From Flavobacteriaceae bacterium (lineage in GTDB: Bacteria > Bacteroidota > Bacteroidia > Flavobacteriales > Flavobacteriaceae), in the NCBI GenBank assembly GCA_947373225.1, contig CANBWX010000009.1, positions 1 to 44,039 on the forward strand: DNA of 44,039 bases, read 5' to 3'. This document shows positions 9,241-17,877 of this stretch, in pieces. The position numbers and the translations under genes were made by a program. Position 1 is the stretch's first letter. Each line of letters begins with the position of its first letter. The notes beneath the pieces are model-generated. The model was not told the DNA's origin. It saw nothing but the letters and a program-made list of their open reading frames with translations, and searched no databases.

Positions 9241-10293
9241 TTAAAATCCTAAATAAGCCATTATTTCTACTCTCAAAAGAACAATTCCTGTAATGATGAT
9301 ATTAAAAATCGATAGCGGGATCAAAATTCTCCAACCCAAATGCATCAATTGATCGTATCTAAATCTTGGAATAGTCCAACGAACCCACATATAAAAGAAA
9401 ATAAATCCACATAGTTTTATAAACAAAGCTCCAATTCCTATTACATTGGCAATATTTACTCCCCAGTTTTCAACAGCCCAACTCATTCCTGGATAATTAT
9501 AACCTCCAAAGAATAAAACTGCTAATATTGTAGATGAAATAAACATATTGGCATATTCAGCAAATAAATAGAAACCCATTTTCATGGATGAATATTCGGT
9601 ATGATAACCTCCAATTAGTTCGGTTTCGCATTCTGCTAAATCAAAAGGAGTTCTGTTAGTTTCTGCAAAAGCACAAATCAAGAATATTAAAAAGGATAAA
9701 GGTTGGTAAAACACATTCCAGTGCATTCCTGATTGTTGTACGGAGATTTCTTTTAAGCTCAAAGTTCCAGTCATCATTAACAAAGCCACTACCGACAATC
9801 CCATTGCAACTTCATACGAAACCATTTGTGAAGCAGCTCGAATAGCACCAATTAATGAAAATTTGTTATTTGAAGCCCATCCACCTATCATAATTCCGTA
9901 TACTCCAACTGAAACAACGCCAAATACATATAAAACAGCCACGTTAATATCAGTTGCTTGGAGTAAAATATCTCTACCAAAAAGGTGAAATCTGTCTCCC
10001 CAAGGTATCACAGCACTAGTCATCAAAGCGGTTCCCATTGCAATTCCGGGCCCTACTAAGAATAAAAATTTATTGGGAGTATTTGGAGAAAATTCTTCTT
10101 TGGCAAACAACTTTAAACCATCAGCAAGGGGTTGGAATAATCCAAAAGGTCCTGCTCTGTTGGGTCCAATTCTATCTTGTAAAAAAGCGGCAACTTTTCG
10201 TTCTGCCCATGTAGAATACATTGCCATCAACATTGTTATGGAAAACACAACAAGGATTACAACACTTTTTTCTATAATAAATGTACTATTCAT
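9241..10293 (-). CDS. nuoH: NADH-quinone oxidoreductase subunit H
   Basis: Membrane subunit that forms part of the quinone-binding chamber between the two arms of complex I, 350 aa, about eight helices. Conserved signatures are DRIGPNRAGPFGLFQPLADG (first cytoplasmic loop) and ETNRTPFDLAECETELIGGY with its cluster of acidic residues on the third loop. It starts 3 bases after the nuoG stop codon. Length is slightly above the E. coli protein. Confidence 0.95.
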   Translation of the reverse strand: MNSTFIIEKSVVILVVFSITMLMAMYSTWAERKVAAFLQDRIGPNRAGPFGLFQPLADGLKLFAKEEFSPNTPNKFLFLVGPGIAMGTALMTSAVIPWGDRFHLFGRDILLQATDINVAVLYVFGVVSVGVYGIMIGGWASNNKFSLIGAIRAASQMVSYEVAMGLSVVALLMMTGTLSLKEISVQQSGMHWNVFYQPLSFLIFLICAFAETNRTPFDLAECETELIGGYHTEYSSMKMGFYLFAEYANMFISSTILAVLFFGGYNYPGMSWAVENWGVNIANVIGIGALFIKLCGFIFFYMWVRWTIPRFRYDQLMHLGWRILIPLSIFNIIITGIVLLRVEIMAYLGF

Positions 10294-10296
10294 TTC

Positions 10297-11355
10297 TTAT
10301 GATTTTTTGTTGTTAGTATCCAATTGGCTACCGTCTATTTTTTCATTGTAATCAATCTCGGCCATACTGATTTTTTTTCTATCTTCTTCTCTACCTAAAA
10401 GAATAGTTTCTTCGGTATCAATTTCAACTGTTTCTGTTTTTCCGAAGTATTTGTTTTGATTGATAACAGAATCTTTTTCAAATTTTCTTGGCCCTTCAAT
10501 AACCCAGTCACTTACTTCTTTATGGTCAAAACGACATTCGTTACAAATAAATTCTTCAATTTCTTGGAACTCATTTTTTCTACCTGTAACTCTTTGAATT
10601 TCGTCACCAAACATCCAAACGGTTGTTTTTCCGCAACATCCTGGAGTTGTACATTCTCTGTGTGCGTCGAAAGGCTTGTTGAACCAAACTCTAGATTTGA
10701 ATCTAAAAGTTTTATCTGTCAAAGCTCCAACCGGACATACATCAATCATATTTCCTGAAAATTCATTATCGATAGCTTGCGAAACACAAGTCGAAATATT
10801 AGAATGATCTCCTCTATCCATAACTCCGTGAACGCGGTTATCTGTAATTTGATCGGCAACCATCACACAACGATAGCAAAGAATGCAACGATTCATGTGT
10901 AATTGAATATTCGGTCCAATATCTTCTGGCTCGAAAGTTCTTTTTTCTTCTATGTAACGGCTTTCTGATTTTCCGTGTTCGAAACTTAAATCTTGCAAAT
11001 TACACTCTCCTGCTTGATCACAAACCGGACAATCTAAAGGGTGATTAATCAACAAGAATTCTGTAACTGATTTTCTTGCTTCTTGTACTCTATCCGAAGA
11101 TTTGCTGTTGACTTCCATTCCGTCCATGCAGCCGGTTACGCAAGAAGCCATTAATTTTGGCATTGGTCTTGGGTCGGCTTCACTTCCTTTGGCAACTTCA
11201 ACTAAACAACAACGACATTTTCCGCCGCTTCCTTTTAGTTTAGAATGATAGCACATTGCTGGCGGAACTACTTCTCCACCAATCATTCTAGCTGCTTGCA
11301 GGATCGTTGTCCCTGGTTCTACCTCAATCGCTTGACCGTCTATGGTTACTTTCAT
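10297..11355 (-). CDS. nuoG: NADH-quinone oxidoreductase subunit G, short form
   Basis: Iron-sulfur subunit of the peripheral arm. The 352-aa product keeps the N-terminal 2Fe-2S domain (MCYHSKLKGSGGKCRCC), the His-Cys cluster region (NHPLDCPVCDQAGEC) and a 4Fe-4S region (NRCILCYRC). A further Cys-rich stretch (CTTPGCCG ... ICNEC) marks the beginning of the molybdopterin-oxidoreductase-like domain. The long C-terminal domain is absent: E. coli NuoG is about 900 aa. The protein ends in a polar tail followed directly by nuoH, so there is no room for the missing part and no frameshift remnant. It probably conducts electrons normally from NuoE/F to NuoI; whether the last Cys group holds cluster N7 is open. 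Confidence 0.92.
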   Translation of the reverse strand: MKVTIDGQAIEVEPGTTILQAARMIGGEVVPPAMCYHSKLKGSGGKCRCCLVEVAKGSEADPRPMPKLMASCVTGCMDGMEVNSKSSDRVQEARKSVTEFLLINHPLDCPVCDQAGECNLQDLSFEHGKSESRYIEEKRTFEPEDIGPNIQLHMNRCILCYRCVMVADQITDNRVHGVMDRGDHSNISTCVSQAIDNEFSGNMIDVCPVGALTDKTFRFKSRVWFNKPFDAHRECTTPGCCGKTTVWMFGDEIQRVTGRKNEFQEIEEFICNECRFDHKEVSDWVIEGPRKFEKDSVINQNKYFGKTETVEIDTEETILLGREEDRKKISMAEIDYNEKIDGSQLDTNNKKS

Positions 11356-11359
11356 AATA

Positions 11360-11380
11360 TTGGTTGTTGGTTGTTGGTTG
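11360..11380. repeat. Three perfect 7-bp tandem units (TTGGTTG) in the nuoF-nuoG gap
   Basis: Three exact TTGGTTG copies with a degenerate fourth, followed at about 11393-11410 by two copies of a TATCAAC unit. Together they fill most of the 56-base gap between nuoF and nuoG. No function is evident. Confidence 0.7.
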
Positions 11381-11411
11381 TTAGTTTTGGAAATCTATCA
11401 ACTATCAACTT

Positions 11412-12779
11412 TTATACTGTTAATTTAGAAACTAAATGCTTTACACTTTCAAAAGGTTCAGCAACAAAGTGGTCTCTATTTTTTATTTTTTCTGGAAAAC
11501 GGATATGATATTCAAATTCATCTCTAAAGTGACGAATCGCTGCTGCCACGGGCCAAGACGCTGCATCACCTAATGGACAAATTGTGTTTCCTTCAATTTT
11601 ACTTTGAATGCTCAAAAGCAAATCGATATCTTCTTCACGACCGTGACCGTTTTCAATTCTGTGTAATACTTTTTCCATCCAACCTGTTCCTTCACGGCAA
11701 GGTGAACATTGTCCACAACTTTCGTGATGGTAAAAACGAGAGAAATTCCAAGTATTACGTACGATGCATGAAGTGTCATTGTAAACAATAAATCCTCCTG
11801 AACCTAACATAGAACCAGTTGCAAAACCACCGTCGCTCAAACTTTCGTAAGTCATTAAACGGTCGTCGCCATTGGCTGTTTTGTATATTAAATGTGCTGG
11901 TAAAACGGGAACTGATGAACCTCCAGGAATAAATGCTTTCAAAGGTCTGTCCGAGCTCATTCCACCAAGATATTCATCTGAATTCATAAATTCATAAACG
12001 CTCAATCCCATTTCTATTTCATAAACCCCTGGATTTTTGATATGTCCCGAAGCCGAAATTAATTTTGTTCCTGTAGATCGTCCTAAACCAATTTTTGCAT
12101 AATCGGCACCTGAATTATTTACAATCCAAGGCACTGCAGCAATGGTTTCGACATTATTCACAACTGTTGGATTTGCCCAAAGTCCAGAAACTGCTGGAAA
12201 TGGTGGTTTGATACGAGGGTTTCCTCTTTTACCTTCCAAAGATTCAATTAATGCAGTTTCTTCTCCACAAATGTAGGCTCCACCACCAATTTGAACATAT
12301 ACTTCTAAATCGTATCCGGTTCCTAATATATTTTTTCCTAACCAACCCGCCGCTTTTGCTTCGTTGATTGCTCTTTCTAAAATTTTGTAAACCCACATAT
12401 ATTCTCCACGAATATAAATGTAGGATAGGTTGGCACCCAAAGCAAAACTAGAAGTAATCATTCCTTCAATTAATAAATGAGGAATATGCTCCATCAAATA
12501 CCTGTCTTTGAATGTTCCAGGTTCTGATTCATCAGCATTACAAACTAAATGTCTCGGTTTTCCTGATTTTTTGTCAATAAAACTCCATTTCATTCCCGCT
12601 GGAAATCCCGCTCCACCACGACCTCTTAATCCCGAAGTTTTCACTTCTTCGACAATTTCGTCTGGTGTTAGTGTTTTCAAGGCTTTTTCCACAGAAGCAT
12701 AACCACCGTTTTGGCGATACACTTCATAGGTTTTGATTCCCGGAATATTTACTTTGTCTAATAATATTTTTTGTGACAT
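11412..12779 (-). CDS. nuoF: NADH-quinone oxidoreductase subunit F (NADH- and FMN-binding)
   Basis: Entry point for electrons into complex I: binds NADH and FMN and carries 4Fe-4S cluster N3. The 455-aa protein shows the Gly-rich FMN loop LRGRGGAGFPAG (about residue 50), NADESEPGTFKDR, the GGGAYICGEETALIESLEG segment and the cluster ligands ESCGQCSPCREG plus a later Cys in NTICPLGDA. Length and order agree with the family. It starts one base after the nuoE stop codon. Confidence 0.96.
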   Translation of the reverse strand: MSQKILLDKVNIPGIKTYEVYRQNGGYASVEKALKTLTPDEIVEEVKTSGLRGRGGAGFPAGMKWSFIDKKSGKPRHLVCNADESEPGTFKDRYLMEHIPHLLIEGMITSSFALGANLSYIYIRGEYMWVYKILERAINEAKAAGWLGKNILGTGYDLEVYVQIGGGAYICGEETALIESLEGKRGNPRIKPPFPAVSGLWANPTVVNNVETIAAVPWIVNNSGADYAKIGLGRSTGTKLISASGHIKNPGVYEIEMGLSVYEFMNSDEYLGGMSSDRPLKAFIPGGSSVPVLPAHLIYKTANGDDRLMTYESLSDGGFATGSMLGSGGFIVYNDTSCIVRNTWNFSRFYHHESCGQCSPCREGTGWMEKVLHRIENGHGREEDIDLLLSIQSKIEGNTICPLGDAASWPVAAAIRHFRDEFEYHIRFPEKIKNRDHFVAEPFESVKHLVSKLTV

Positions 12780-12780
12780 A

Positions 12781-13311
12781 TTATTTATCGTGTAACGTAA
12801 TTTTATTATCTCTACAATCAGCTATAATCTGATCTACTTTTTCTTTGGTAAGTTGCTCTTTGTAATAATCGCCTAATTGCATCATTGGAGCATAACCGCA
12901 TGCGCCTAAACATTCTACACCTCTTACTTCAAATAAACCATCTGCGGTTGTTTCTCCAATTCCCACACCTAATTTTTCGCAGGTATAATCCATTAAATCC
13001 TCAACACCATTCAAACAACATGGAGAAGTTTGGCAAAATTCGAACATGTATTTACCAATTGGCTTTTGGTTGAACATCGAATAAAAAGAAACCACTTCAT
13101 AAACCTCGATTGGTTTAATTTGAAGAATTTCAGCTACTTTATTCATTAATTCAAAACTCAACCAGTTGTCATGTGCATCTTGAACTTCATGTAAAACAGG
13201 CAATAATGCCGATTTTTGTTTTCCTTCAGGATAATGACCGATCAACTCATTGATGCGGTTCATCAATGTTTCGGTTATGTTTATTTCTTGTTTGTAATGT
13301 GTTCTTTCCAT
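12781..13311 (-). CDS. nuoE: NADH-quinone oxidoreductase subunit E (2Fe-2S)
   Basis: Thioredoxin-fold subunit that pairs with NuoF and carries cluster N1a. The 176-aa product has the four expected Cys in two pairs, CQTSPCCLNG and CLGACGYAP. The motif YEVVSFYSMFN in the N-terminal helical part is also typical. It lies directly before nuoF. Upstream, a 78-base gap separates it from nuoD and contains a small GC-rich insert. Confidence 0.95.
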   Translation of the reverse strand: MERTHYKQEINITETLMNRINELIGHYPEGKQKSALLPVLHEVQDAHDNWLSFELMNKVAEILQIKPIEVYEVVSFYSMFNQKPIGKYMFEFCQTSPCCLNGVEDLMDYTCEKLGVGIGETTADGLFEVRGVECLGACGYAPMMQLGDYYKEQLTKEKVDQIIADCRDNKITLHDK

Positions 13312-13321
13312 TTTTATTTTA

Positions 13322-13386
13322 AATCTGAAATGCTACGCCAGTTCGCTGACGCTCGGGTCAAAAATAGTTATTCTTCAATCTGAAAT
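13322..13386. repeat. 10-bp direct repeat flanking a GC-rich mini-insert in the nuoD-nuoE gap
   Basis: AATCTGAAAT occurs at 13322-13331 and again at 13377-13386. Between the copies is a stretch richer in GC than its surroundings (TACGCCAGTTCGCTGACGCT within 13333-13352), ending in CGGGTC. The layout resembles a small insertion flanked by duplicated target bases, but this is inference. Confidence 0.45.
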
Positions 13387-13389
13387 CTT

Positions 13390-14628
13390 TTAAGCATCTA
13401 ATTCTCCAGCAATAACATTTAAACTTGACAAAATAACAATCGCATCCGAAAGCATTGCGCCTTTTATCATTTCGGGATAGGCTTGGTAATATATAAAACA
13501 AGGTCTGCGGAAGTGTAATCTATAAGGAGTTCTGCTTCCGTCTGTTACTAAATAAAAACCTACTTCTCCATTTCCGCCTTCTACAGAATGATATACTTCA
13601 GCAACTGGAACAGGAATTTCACCCATTACAATTTTGAAATGGTAAATCAAGCTTTCCATATCGTGGTAAACATCTTCTTTTGGAGGCAAATAATATTCTG
13701 GAACATCAGCATGATACTCGTTTCCTGCTGGCATTTTTTCTAATGCTTGACGAATTATGCTTAAACTTTCCCAAACTTCGGCATTACGAACGCAAAAACG
13801 GTCATAAGTATCGCCTGATTTTCCAACAGGAACGATGAATTCGAAATCTTCGTAAGAGGAGTAGGGGTGTGCAACGCGAACATCATAATCAACTCCGGCT
13901 GCGCGTAAATTTGGACCTGTAAATCCGTAAGCCATGGCTTTTTCGGCAGAAATAGGGCCAACGTTTACGGTTCTGTCAATAAAAATTCTGTTTCTTTCGA
14001 ACAAGTTTTCAAATTCTTTCCAAGCTATTGGAAAATCTCTTAAAAACACGTCTAATTTACGGAAAGCTTCTGGCGACCAATCTCTTTCGAAACCACCCAT
14101 TCTTCCCATATTTGTTGTCAAACGAGCGCCACAAATTTCTTCGTAGATTTCGTAAACTTTCTCTCTAAATTGAAAAACGTACAAGAAACCAGTATAAGCT
14201 CCTGTATCTACACCAAGAATGGAATTACAAATTAAGTGATCCGTAATTCTCGCCAATTCCATAACGATAACTCTTAAATATTGGGCTCTTTTTGGAACTT
14301 CAATATCTAATAATTTTTCCATTGTCATCCACCAACCCATATTGTTTATAGGTGATGAACAATAATTCATTCGGTCTGTAAGTGGTGTAATTTGGTAAAA
14401 AGGACGATTTTCGGCAATTTTCTCAAAAGCTCTATGGATGTAACCAATGGTTGGTTCCGCTTCAAGAATTTTCTCGCCATCCATCAACAAGATATTTTGA
14501 AAAATACCGTGGGTCGCAGGATGCGTAGGACCTAAATTTAGAATCGAAAGCTCGCTTCCGTCTTCATTGTGTCGCTCTTTAATTATTTTAGCATATCTAT
14601 GCTCTGGTGGTAATAATAGTTCTGACAT
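13390..14628 (-). CDS. nuoD: NADH-quinone oxidoreductase subunit D
   Basis: 49-kDa-type subunit that lines the quinone-binding cavity with NuoB and NuoH, 412 aa. The quinone-site loop NLGPTHPATHG with its conserved His residues is present near residue 31, along with GRMGGFERDW and the C-terminal PCFIYYQAYPEMIKGAMLSD region typical of this hydrogenase-related family. It is not fused to NuoC, unlike E. coli; the two genes are 17 bases apart. Confidence 0.96.
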   Translation of the reverse strand: MSELLLPPEHRYAKIIKERHNEDGSELSILNLGPTHPATHGIFQNILLMDGEKILEAEPTIGYIHRAFEKIAENRPFYQITPLTDRMNYCSSPINNMGWWMTMEKLLDIEVPKRAQYLRVIVMELARITDHLICNSILGVDTGAYTGFLYVFQFREKVYEIYEEICGARLTTNMGRMGGFERDWSPEAFRKLDVFLRDFPIAWKEFENLFERNRIFIDRTVNVGPISAEKAMAYGFTGPNLRAAGVDYDVRVAHPYSSYEDFEFIVPVGKSGDTYDRFCVRNAEVWESLSIIRQALEKMPAGNEYHADVPEYYLPPKEDVYHDMESLIYHFKIVMGEIPVPVAEVYHSVEGGNGEVGFYLVTDGSRTPYRLHFRRPCFIYYQAYPEMIKGAMLSDAIVILSSLNVIAGELDA

Positions 14629-14645
14629 TTATAATGTTGAATTAT

Positions 14646-15173
14646 TTATTTATTATCTTTTTGAGGCGTTCTTCCAAAGAAACGGTCATCTTTGTCAGTT
14701 CTTCCTCCATCTTCCATCGGAAATTCTTTTCGCATTGGGAAAGACACCATTTCGTCCATATTTAAAATACGTTTCAATTGTGGATGTCCAATAAAATTGA
14801 TTCCGTAAAAGTCATACGTTTCTCTTTCCATCCAATTGGAACAAAGAAAAATATTCGAAATTGATTTTATTTCTGGTTTTTCACCGTTGATGAAAGTTTT
14901 AATTTTTATACGCTTGTTTTCATACCAATTGTGCAAATGATAAACGATGGCAAATTGTCTTTCGACAACATTATCTGGATAATGAACGCCACATAAATCA
15001 GTTAAGAAATGGAAACGTAATGTTGGATCGTTTTTTAGGAAAAGAATAACGGCAGTAATTTTATCCGAAGCTACTTCTAGTGAGAATATATCTTTTTCTT
15101 GATTGAAATGGAACACGCTTTCGCCAAATGTTTCCACCAATTTATCTTGAATTTGTGTTGTTTCTAATGCCAT
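14646..15173 (-). CDS. nuoC: NADH-quinone oxidoreductase subunit C
   Basis: 30-kDa-type peripheral subunit, 175 aa. The family signature ERETYDFYGINFIGHPQLKRI is clear near the C-terminus, followed by a short polar tail. It has no cofactor and helps hold NuoB and NuoD together. It starts 4 bases after nuoB. The length matches stand-alone NuoC proteins. Confidence 0.95.
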   Translation of the reverse strand: MALETTQIQDKLVETFGESVFHFNQEKDIFSLEVASDKITAVILFLKNDPTLRFHFLTDLCGVHYPDNVVERQFAIVYHLHNWYENKRIKIKTFINGEKPEIKSISNIFLCSNWMERETYDFYGINFIGHPQLKRILNMDEMVSFPMRKEFPMEDGGRTDKDDRFFGRTPQKDNK

Positions 15174-15177
15174 TTCC

Positions 15178-15726
15178 TTATTTTATATTATAAGATGCCA
15201 ATAATTCTTGATATTCTGGAGAACTTCTTCTTCTTACAGATTCGTTTTTCACTAATTCTTGCAATTGCATCACGCCGTCAACAATTTGTTCTGGTCTTGG
15301 AGGACATCCTGGAACGTAAACATCAACAGGAATTACCTTGTCTATTCCTTGTAAAACAGAATAAGTATCAAAAACTCCACCTGATGAAGCACAAGCTCCA
15401 ACGGCAATTACCCAACGGGGTTCAGCCATTTGTTCATATACTTGGCGTAAAATAGGTCCCATTTTTTTCGAAATGGTTCCCATAACCAAAAGCATATCGG
15501 CTTGACGAGGAGAAAAACTTACACGTTCCATCCCAAATCTTGCCAAATCATAATGCGAAGCCATAGTTGCCATAAATTCAATCCCGCAACATGAAGTTGC
15601 AAAAGGCAAAGGCCAAAGTGAATTGGCGCGAGCTAGTCCCACAACATCATTCAGTTTTGTAGCGAAGAAACCTTCGCCAACAACACCTTCTGGAGGGGCA
15701 ACCATTTTTATATTCGAATCACTCAT
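15178..15726 (-). CDS. nuoB: NADH-quinone oxidoreductase subunit B (cluster N2)
   Basis: Subunit carrying the terminal 4Fe-4S cluster N2, which reduces quinone. The 182-aa protein has the tandem Cys pair in ATSCCGIEFM, then GACASSGG and VPGCPPRPE, giving the four expected ligands. SPRQADMLLVMGT is also conserved. An AT-rich 84-base gap with two copies of a TTTGAATTATAAA unit separates it from nuoA. Confidence 0.96.
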   Translation of the reverse strand: MSDSNIKMVAPPEGVVGEGFFATKLNDVVGLARANSLWPLPFATSCCGIEFMATMASHYDLARFGMERVSFSPRQADMLLVMGTISKKMGPILRQVYEQMAEPRWVIAVGACASSGGVFDTYSVLQGIDKVIPVDVYVPGCPPRPEQIVDGVMQLQELVKNESVRRRSSPEYQELLASYNIK

Positions 15727-15810
15727 TTTTTTTATTTTGAATTATAAACTTTGAATTATAAATTATAATGTTTCCATTTAAAATTTAAAATTCACCATTT
15801 AAAATAATTT

Positions 15811-16176
15811 TTATTCCCATTCTAAAGCTTTCTTTTTGATGATGTAGAAGAACCCCACCAAAAGCAAAAGCATAAAAACTATCATTTTTACCATTCCTTC
15901 TATTCCCAATTCTTTGAAATTAATTGCCCAAGGGTAAAGGAAAATCACCTCAACATCGAACAAAACGAAAAGAATAGCTACTAGAAAGTATTTTACCGAG
16001 AAAGGAATACGAGCGTTTCCTACAGATTCAATTCCGCATTCGAAATTTTGATCCTTAATTTTCGATGATCTTTTAGGTCCTAATTTGCCTGAAATTATTA
16101 TGATTCCTGCAACAAAAGCAACAACTAAAAGCAATTGCATTAGTATTGGAAAAAAATCTAATTGACTTGATTGCAT
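15811..16176 (-). CDS. nuoA: NADH-quinone oxidoreductase subunit A
   Basis: First gene of the complex I operon. The 121-aa product has three hydrophobic helices. The loop between the first and second holds the conserved FECGIESVG with the Cys that marks the family, and the second helix runs into LFDVEVIFLYPWA with its conserved acidic residues. A TAnnTTTG promoter lies just upstream. Confidence 0.95.
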   Translation of the reverse strand: MQSSQLDFFPILMQLLLVVAFVAGIIIISGKLGPKRSSKIKDQNFECGIESVGNARIPFSVKYFLVAILFVLFDVEVIFLYPWAINFKELGIEGMVKMIVFMLLLLVGFFYIIKKKALEWE

Positions 16177-16209
16177 AATGACTATTGGGTTTTTATTCTA
16201 AATAAGGCA

Positions 16210-16241
16210 CAAAGATAGGTTTCAAGTATTAAAAACACAAG
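16210..16241 (-). promoter_or_regulatory. Putative promoter of the nuo operon
   Basis: On the minus strand a -7 box TATCTTTG (16217-16210) fits TAnnTTTG. A CTTG close to the -33 consensus TTTG sits 20 bases upstream (16241-16238). The nuoA start at 16176 is about 33 bases downstream. Confidence 0.6.
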
Positions 16242-16345
16242 TTTAAAGCGAAATTTAGTTCGAAAACAAAACATAATTGTTTCTTAATATTAAATCGGCT
16301 TTATTGGGTTTTGAAAACAAAGGAATTTTATTCTTTATAAAACAA

Positions 16346-16375
16346 AAAGCGTTTCGAAATAAATCGAAACGCTTT
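16346..16375 (-). terminator. Terminator of the cold-shock gene
   Basis: Perfect 12-bp stem AAAGCGTTTCGA / TCGAAACGCTTT with a 6-base loop. On the minus strand it runs into a T-rich tract. It lies between the cold-shock gene and the nuo promoter and should insulate the two units. Confidence 0.85.
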
Positions 16376-16407
16376 AAACATTCGTCTGCAAAAAAATAAA
16401 TTTTTGC

Positions 16408-16602
16408 TTAGATAACTGCTACTTTCGCAGCAACTTTTCCTTTTCTTCCTTCTTCTTCTTCATAGCTAACTCTGTCACCTTCACGAAGTTCTTCCGCGTT
16501 GATTCCTGATGCATGAACAAAAATGTCTTTTCCTGTTTCTTCGTCTGTAATGAATCCGTAACCTTTTGATTCATTGAAAAATTTAACTGTACCTGTACGC
16601 AT
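16408..16602 (-). CDS. Cold-shock domain protein (CspA family)
   Basis: Single cold-shock domain, 64 aa, an OB-fold protein binding single-stranded RNA or DNA and usually acting as an RNA chaperone. The N-terminus GTVKFFNESKGYGFI contains RNP1 (KGYGFI) and is followed by RNP2 (DIFVHAS). The rest is highly acidic and basic (EEEEGRKGK), ending AAKVAVI. The start at 16602 gives the canonical MRTGTVKFF opening. It has its own promoter box and terminator, so it is monocistronic; the 5' leader looks short, unlike the long thermosensor leader of E. coli cspA. Confidence 0.95.
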   Translation of the reverse strand: MRTGTVKFFNESKGYGFITDEETGKDIFVHASGINAEELREGDRVSYEEEEGRKGKVAAKVAVI

Positions 16603-16631
16603 TGTAATAGTAATAATAATTTATAATGGAG

Positions 16632-16639
16632 CAAATGTA
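16632..16639 (-). promoter_or_regulatory. Putative -7 box of the cold-shock gene
   Basis: TACATTTG on the minus strand matches TAnnTTTG about 30 bases before the ATG at 16602. I see no convincing TTTG -33 element at the right spacing. Confidence 0.5.
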
Positions 16640-16972
16640 ATATTTAATATAATACGAACACTAGAATTAATTATATTTTTATTAAAATAATTGAATTTCA
16701 ACGATATACGACATGGTTAATCGACAATAAGCTACAAATCTAGCTTTATATGTAACTCGTTTAATTGTGTTTTAGTATATAATTACATCTCTCTTTGGAG
16801 TTATTCTGTTAAAATGTAATTATATCATTTATAGTTTATTGACCCTAAAAATTATTGATAATCAAGTTATATGCAAACTGACATGTGGCACGGTTTTTGT
16901 TTTTGTATGAAAATATTTTATAAAATTAAATTAAAATTTCATGCAAATTAATTAATCCTTAACTATAACATT
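16640..16972. other. Non-coding intergenic region
   Basis: Very AT-rich spacer between the divergent cold-shock gene and the exported-protein gene at 16973. A T-rich TTTTTGTTTTTG tract at 16894-16905 could belong to a promoter for the latter, but I see no good TAnnTTTG match. No reading frame or RNA gene is evident. Confidence 0.5.
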
Positions 16973-17791
16973 ATGAAAAAAACAATTTTTTATCTGCTCA
17001 TTCTCTTTAGCTTGCAAACTGGTTTTGCACAGGATTCCATTAATCAACCTGAAAATATTGGTAAAAAGAATAATAATAGTAGGGAAATTGCAACTATCTT
17101 GAAGAATATAAGACAAGAACTACATGAGAATTATACTCAGGAAAACGTGAATTATTTTGTAAAACAATTTTCTGTTAGAGACAATAAAGACACTCTTGTT
17201 GATATTAAAAATTTTAAAAAGTTAAATCTTAAATTGTTAACTCAAAGAAATTTAAAGCTAATGTTACTAAGTAATTATCAGGATCCATTTCATGTTGATG
17301 TTTCACCTTATTTTGCATATGAACCAACTGTTACTGAAGATCATTGGTTAGCATTATCTATTTATTATGATAGTATGAAGGTAATAGATTTTGATTTTTT
17401 CTATCCAACAAAAAACTATAATTACGAAATAATTAGAGCTGACGAAAATACAACAACTGTAAAATTTCATGCGCATCGATTTTACGAAGGTTATTTTACG
17501 TTTAATACTAAGAACTTTCATTTAACTCGAGTTGCATTTAAAAATACTGAGCCATATTTTATTTATAATAGATTTGAATCAGATTTTATTTCGAGATGGA
17601 AATACAACCGTGTAACTGTAAAATTAGATTTTAGAGATAATGCTCAAGGTAAATTATTCTTGTATAATTTAGATGCCATGCAAGAATTAACCAATTTTAG
17701 AAGTAAAAGACTTGGCTCTTCGGGTAGAGTGGTTGAACGTCACGACAATTTACATTTTTATTCAACGCTAAATATGAAGCAAGTAGAATAA
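16973..17791 (+). CDS. Exported protein of unknown function
   Basis: I do not recognise this 272-aa protein. It starts with a clear signal peptide (MKKTIFYLLILFSLQTGFAQ, cleavage probably before Gln or Asp), and has no lipobox and no later hydrophobic segment, so I infer a periplasmic or outer-membrane-associated location. Residues 35-100 look helical and charged; from about residue 105 the sequence is rich in aromatic residues and alternating patterns (FDFFYPTKNYNYEI, YEGYFTFNTKNFHLTRVAF), suggesting beta strands. No catalytic motif stands out and there is no T9SS C-terminal domain. It is monocistronic, with its own terminator shared with aspS. Confidence 0.8.
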   Translation: MKKTIFYLLILFSLQTGFAQDSINQPENIGKKNNNSREIATILKNIRQELHENYTQENVNYFVKQFSVRDNKDTLVDIKNFKKLNLKLLTQRNLKLMLLSNYQDPFHVDVSPYFAYEPTVTEDHWLALSIYYDSMKVIDFDFFYPTKNYNYEIIRADENTTTVKFHAHRFYEGYFTFNTKNFHLTRVAFKNTEPYFIYNRFESDFISRWKYNRVTVKLDFRDNAQGKLFLYNLDAMQELTNFRSKRLGSSGRVVERHDNLHFYSTLNMKQVE

Positions 17792-17818
17792 TTTATTTCT
17801 GATTTTCTTCTCAAGAGA

Positions 17819-17856
17819 AACCCTTCTGAAAAGAATGCTTTTCAGAAGGGTTTTTT
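17819..17856. terminator. Bidirectional terminator between the exported-protein gene and aspS
   Basis: Perfect 14-bp stem AACCCTTCTGAAAA / TTTTCAGAAGGGTT with a 6-base loop and a T run on the plus strand; on the minus strand a shorter T-rich tract follows. It serves two convergent genes. Confidence 0.88.
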
Positions 17857-17877
17857 AGGTCTCAAATTAAATTCTTG

